Positions 5,007 to 5,039 of a DNA stretch of 5,039 bases are shown here, piece after piece. Each line of letters begins with the position of its first letter. The first letter of the stretch is position 1. The notes below the pieces were generated by a model, which worked only from the letters and a program-made list of their open reading frames with translations, was not told where the DNA came from and searched no databases. The DNA comes from an uncultured Bacilli bacterium (lineage in GTDB: Bacteria; Bacillota_I; Bacilli_A; RF39; UBA660). The position numbers were made by a program, and so were the translations under genes. The stretch lies in the NCBI GenBank assembly GCA_947624635.1, contig CANQLF010000048.1, positions 1-5,039 of the forward strand, written 5' to 3'.

Positions 5007-5032
5007 GAAAAAAGATGAAAAATTTATCTTTT
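4991..5032 (+). terminator. AT-rich stem-loop, probable terminator (plus strand better, perhaps bidirectional)
   Basis: Bases 4991-5004 and 5019-5032 are perfectly complementary (14 bp) around a 14-base loop, with only one G-C pair. On the plus strand the outer arm runs into a seven-T stretch ending at 5035. On the minus strand the outer arm gives only four T. It could end a short plus-strand transcript, or a minus-strand gene lying to the right of the window. The low G-C content makes it a weaker terminator than the two at 984-1064. Confidence 0.45.
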
Positions 5033-5039
5033 TTTATTG

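Overview
The window is very AT-rich (by eye about a quarter to 30% G+C) and every convincing protein gene lies on the minus strand. Strong AGGAGG-type ribosome binding sites, a SigA-type promoter, short hairpin-plus-U-run terminators, a PrsA/SurA-type foldase and an FtsX/MacB-type permease point to a low-GC Bacillota (Bacilli/Clostridia-like, possibly an uncultured gut lineage). Tryptophan is encoded by TGG and all visible stops are TAA, so nothing suggests the Mycoplasma UGA=Trp code. A finer placement cannot be made from this sequence alone.

Read in the direction of transcription (high to low coordinates), the layout is as follows. The right edge (4870-5039) holds a consensus promoter firing leftwards, an AT-rich stem-loop, and a doubtful 29-codon plus-strand reading frame. 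Next comes a two-gene operon. Its first gene encodes a membrane-anchored PrsA/SurA-like peptidyl-prolyl isomerase with a lysine-rich cytoplasmic tail (3593-4825, GTG start). The second gene, 20 bp downstream, encodes an 830-residue membrane-anchored coiled-coil rod (1080-3572). The operon ends at a good intrinsic terminator (1031-1064). A second hairpin terminator (984-1012) and an extended -10 promoter then precede a short N-terminal transposase fragment (721-969) that has only its helix-turn-helix part. After a 148-bp spacer with two palindromes, the 5' part of an ABC-transporter permease gene (1-572) runs off the left edge.

The most unusual element is the 830-residue protein. Its middle is a very regular array of 18-residue units, each starting with Asn-Gln. 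There are 23 starts, all exactly 18 residues apart except for one 11-residue step. It follows a zone of 11-residue repeats that contains a 66-residue duplication. Several 108-bp DNA copies differ by only a few bases, which indicates recent duplication or gene conversion. A fully helical rod would reach roughly 100 nm from the membrane. Co-transcription with an extracytoplasmic foldase suggests, as inference, that the foldase helps fold or export this rod or a related surface structure. I do not recognise the rod as a member of a named family.
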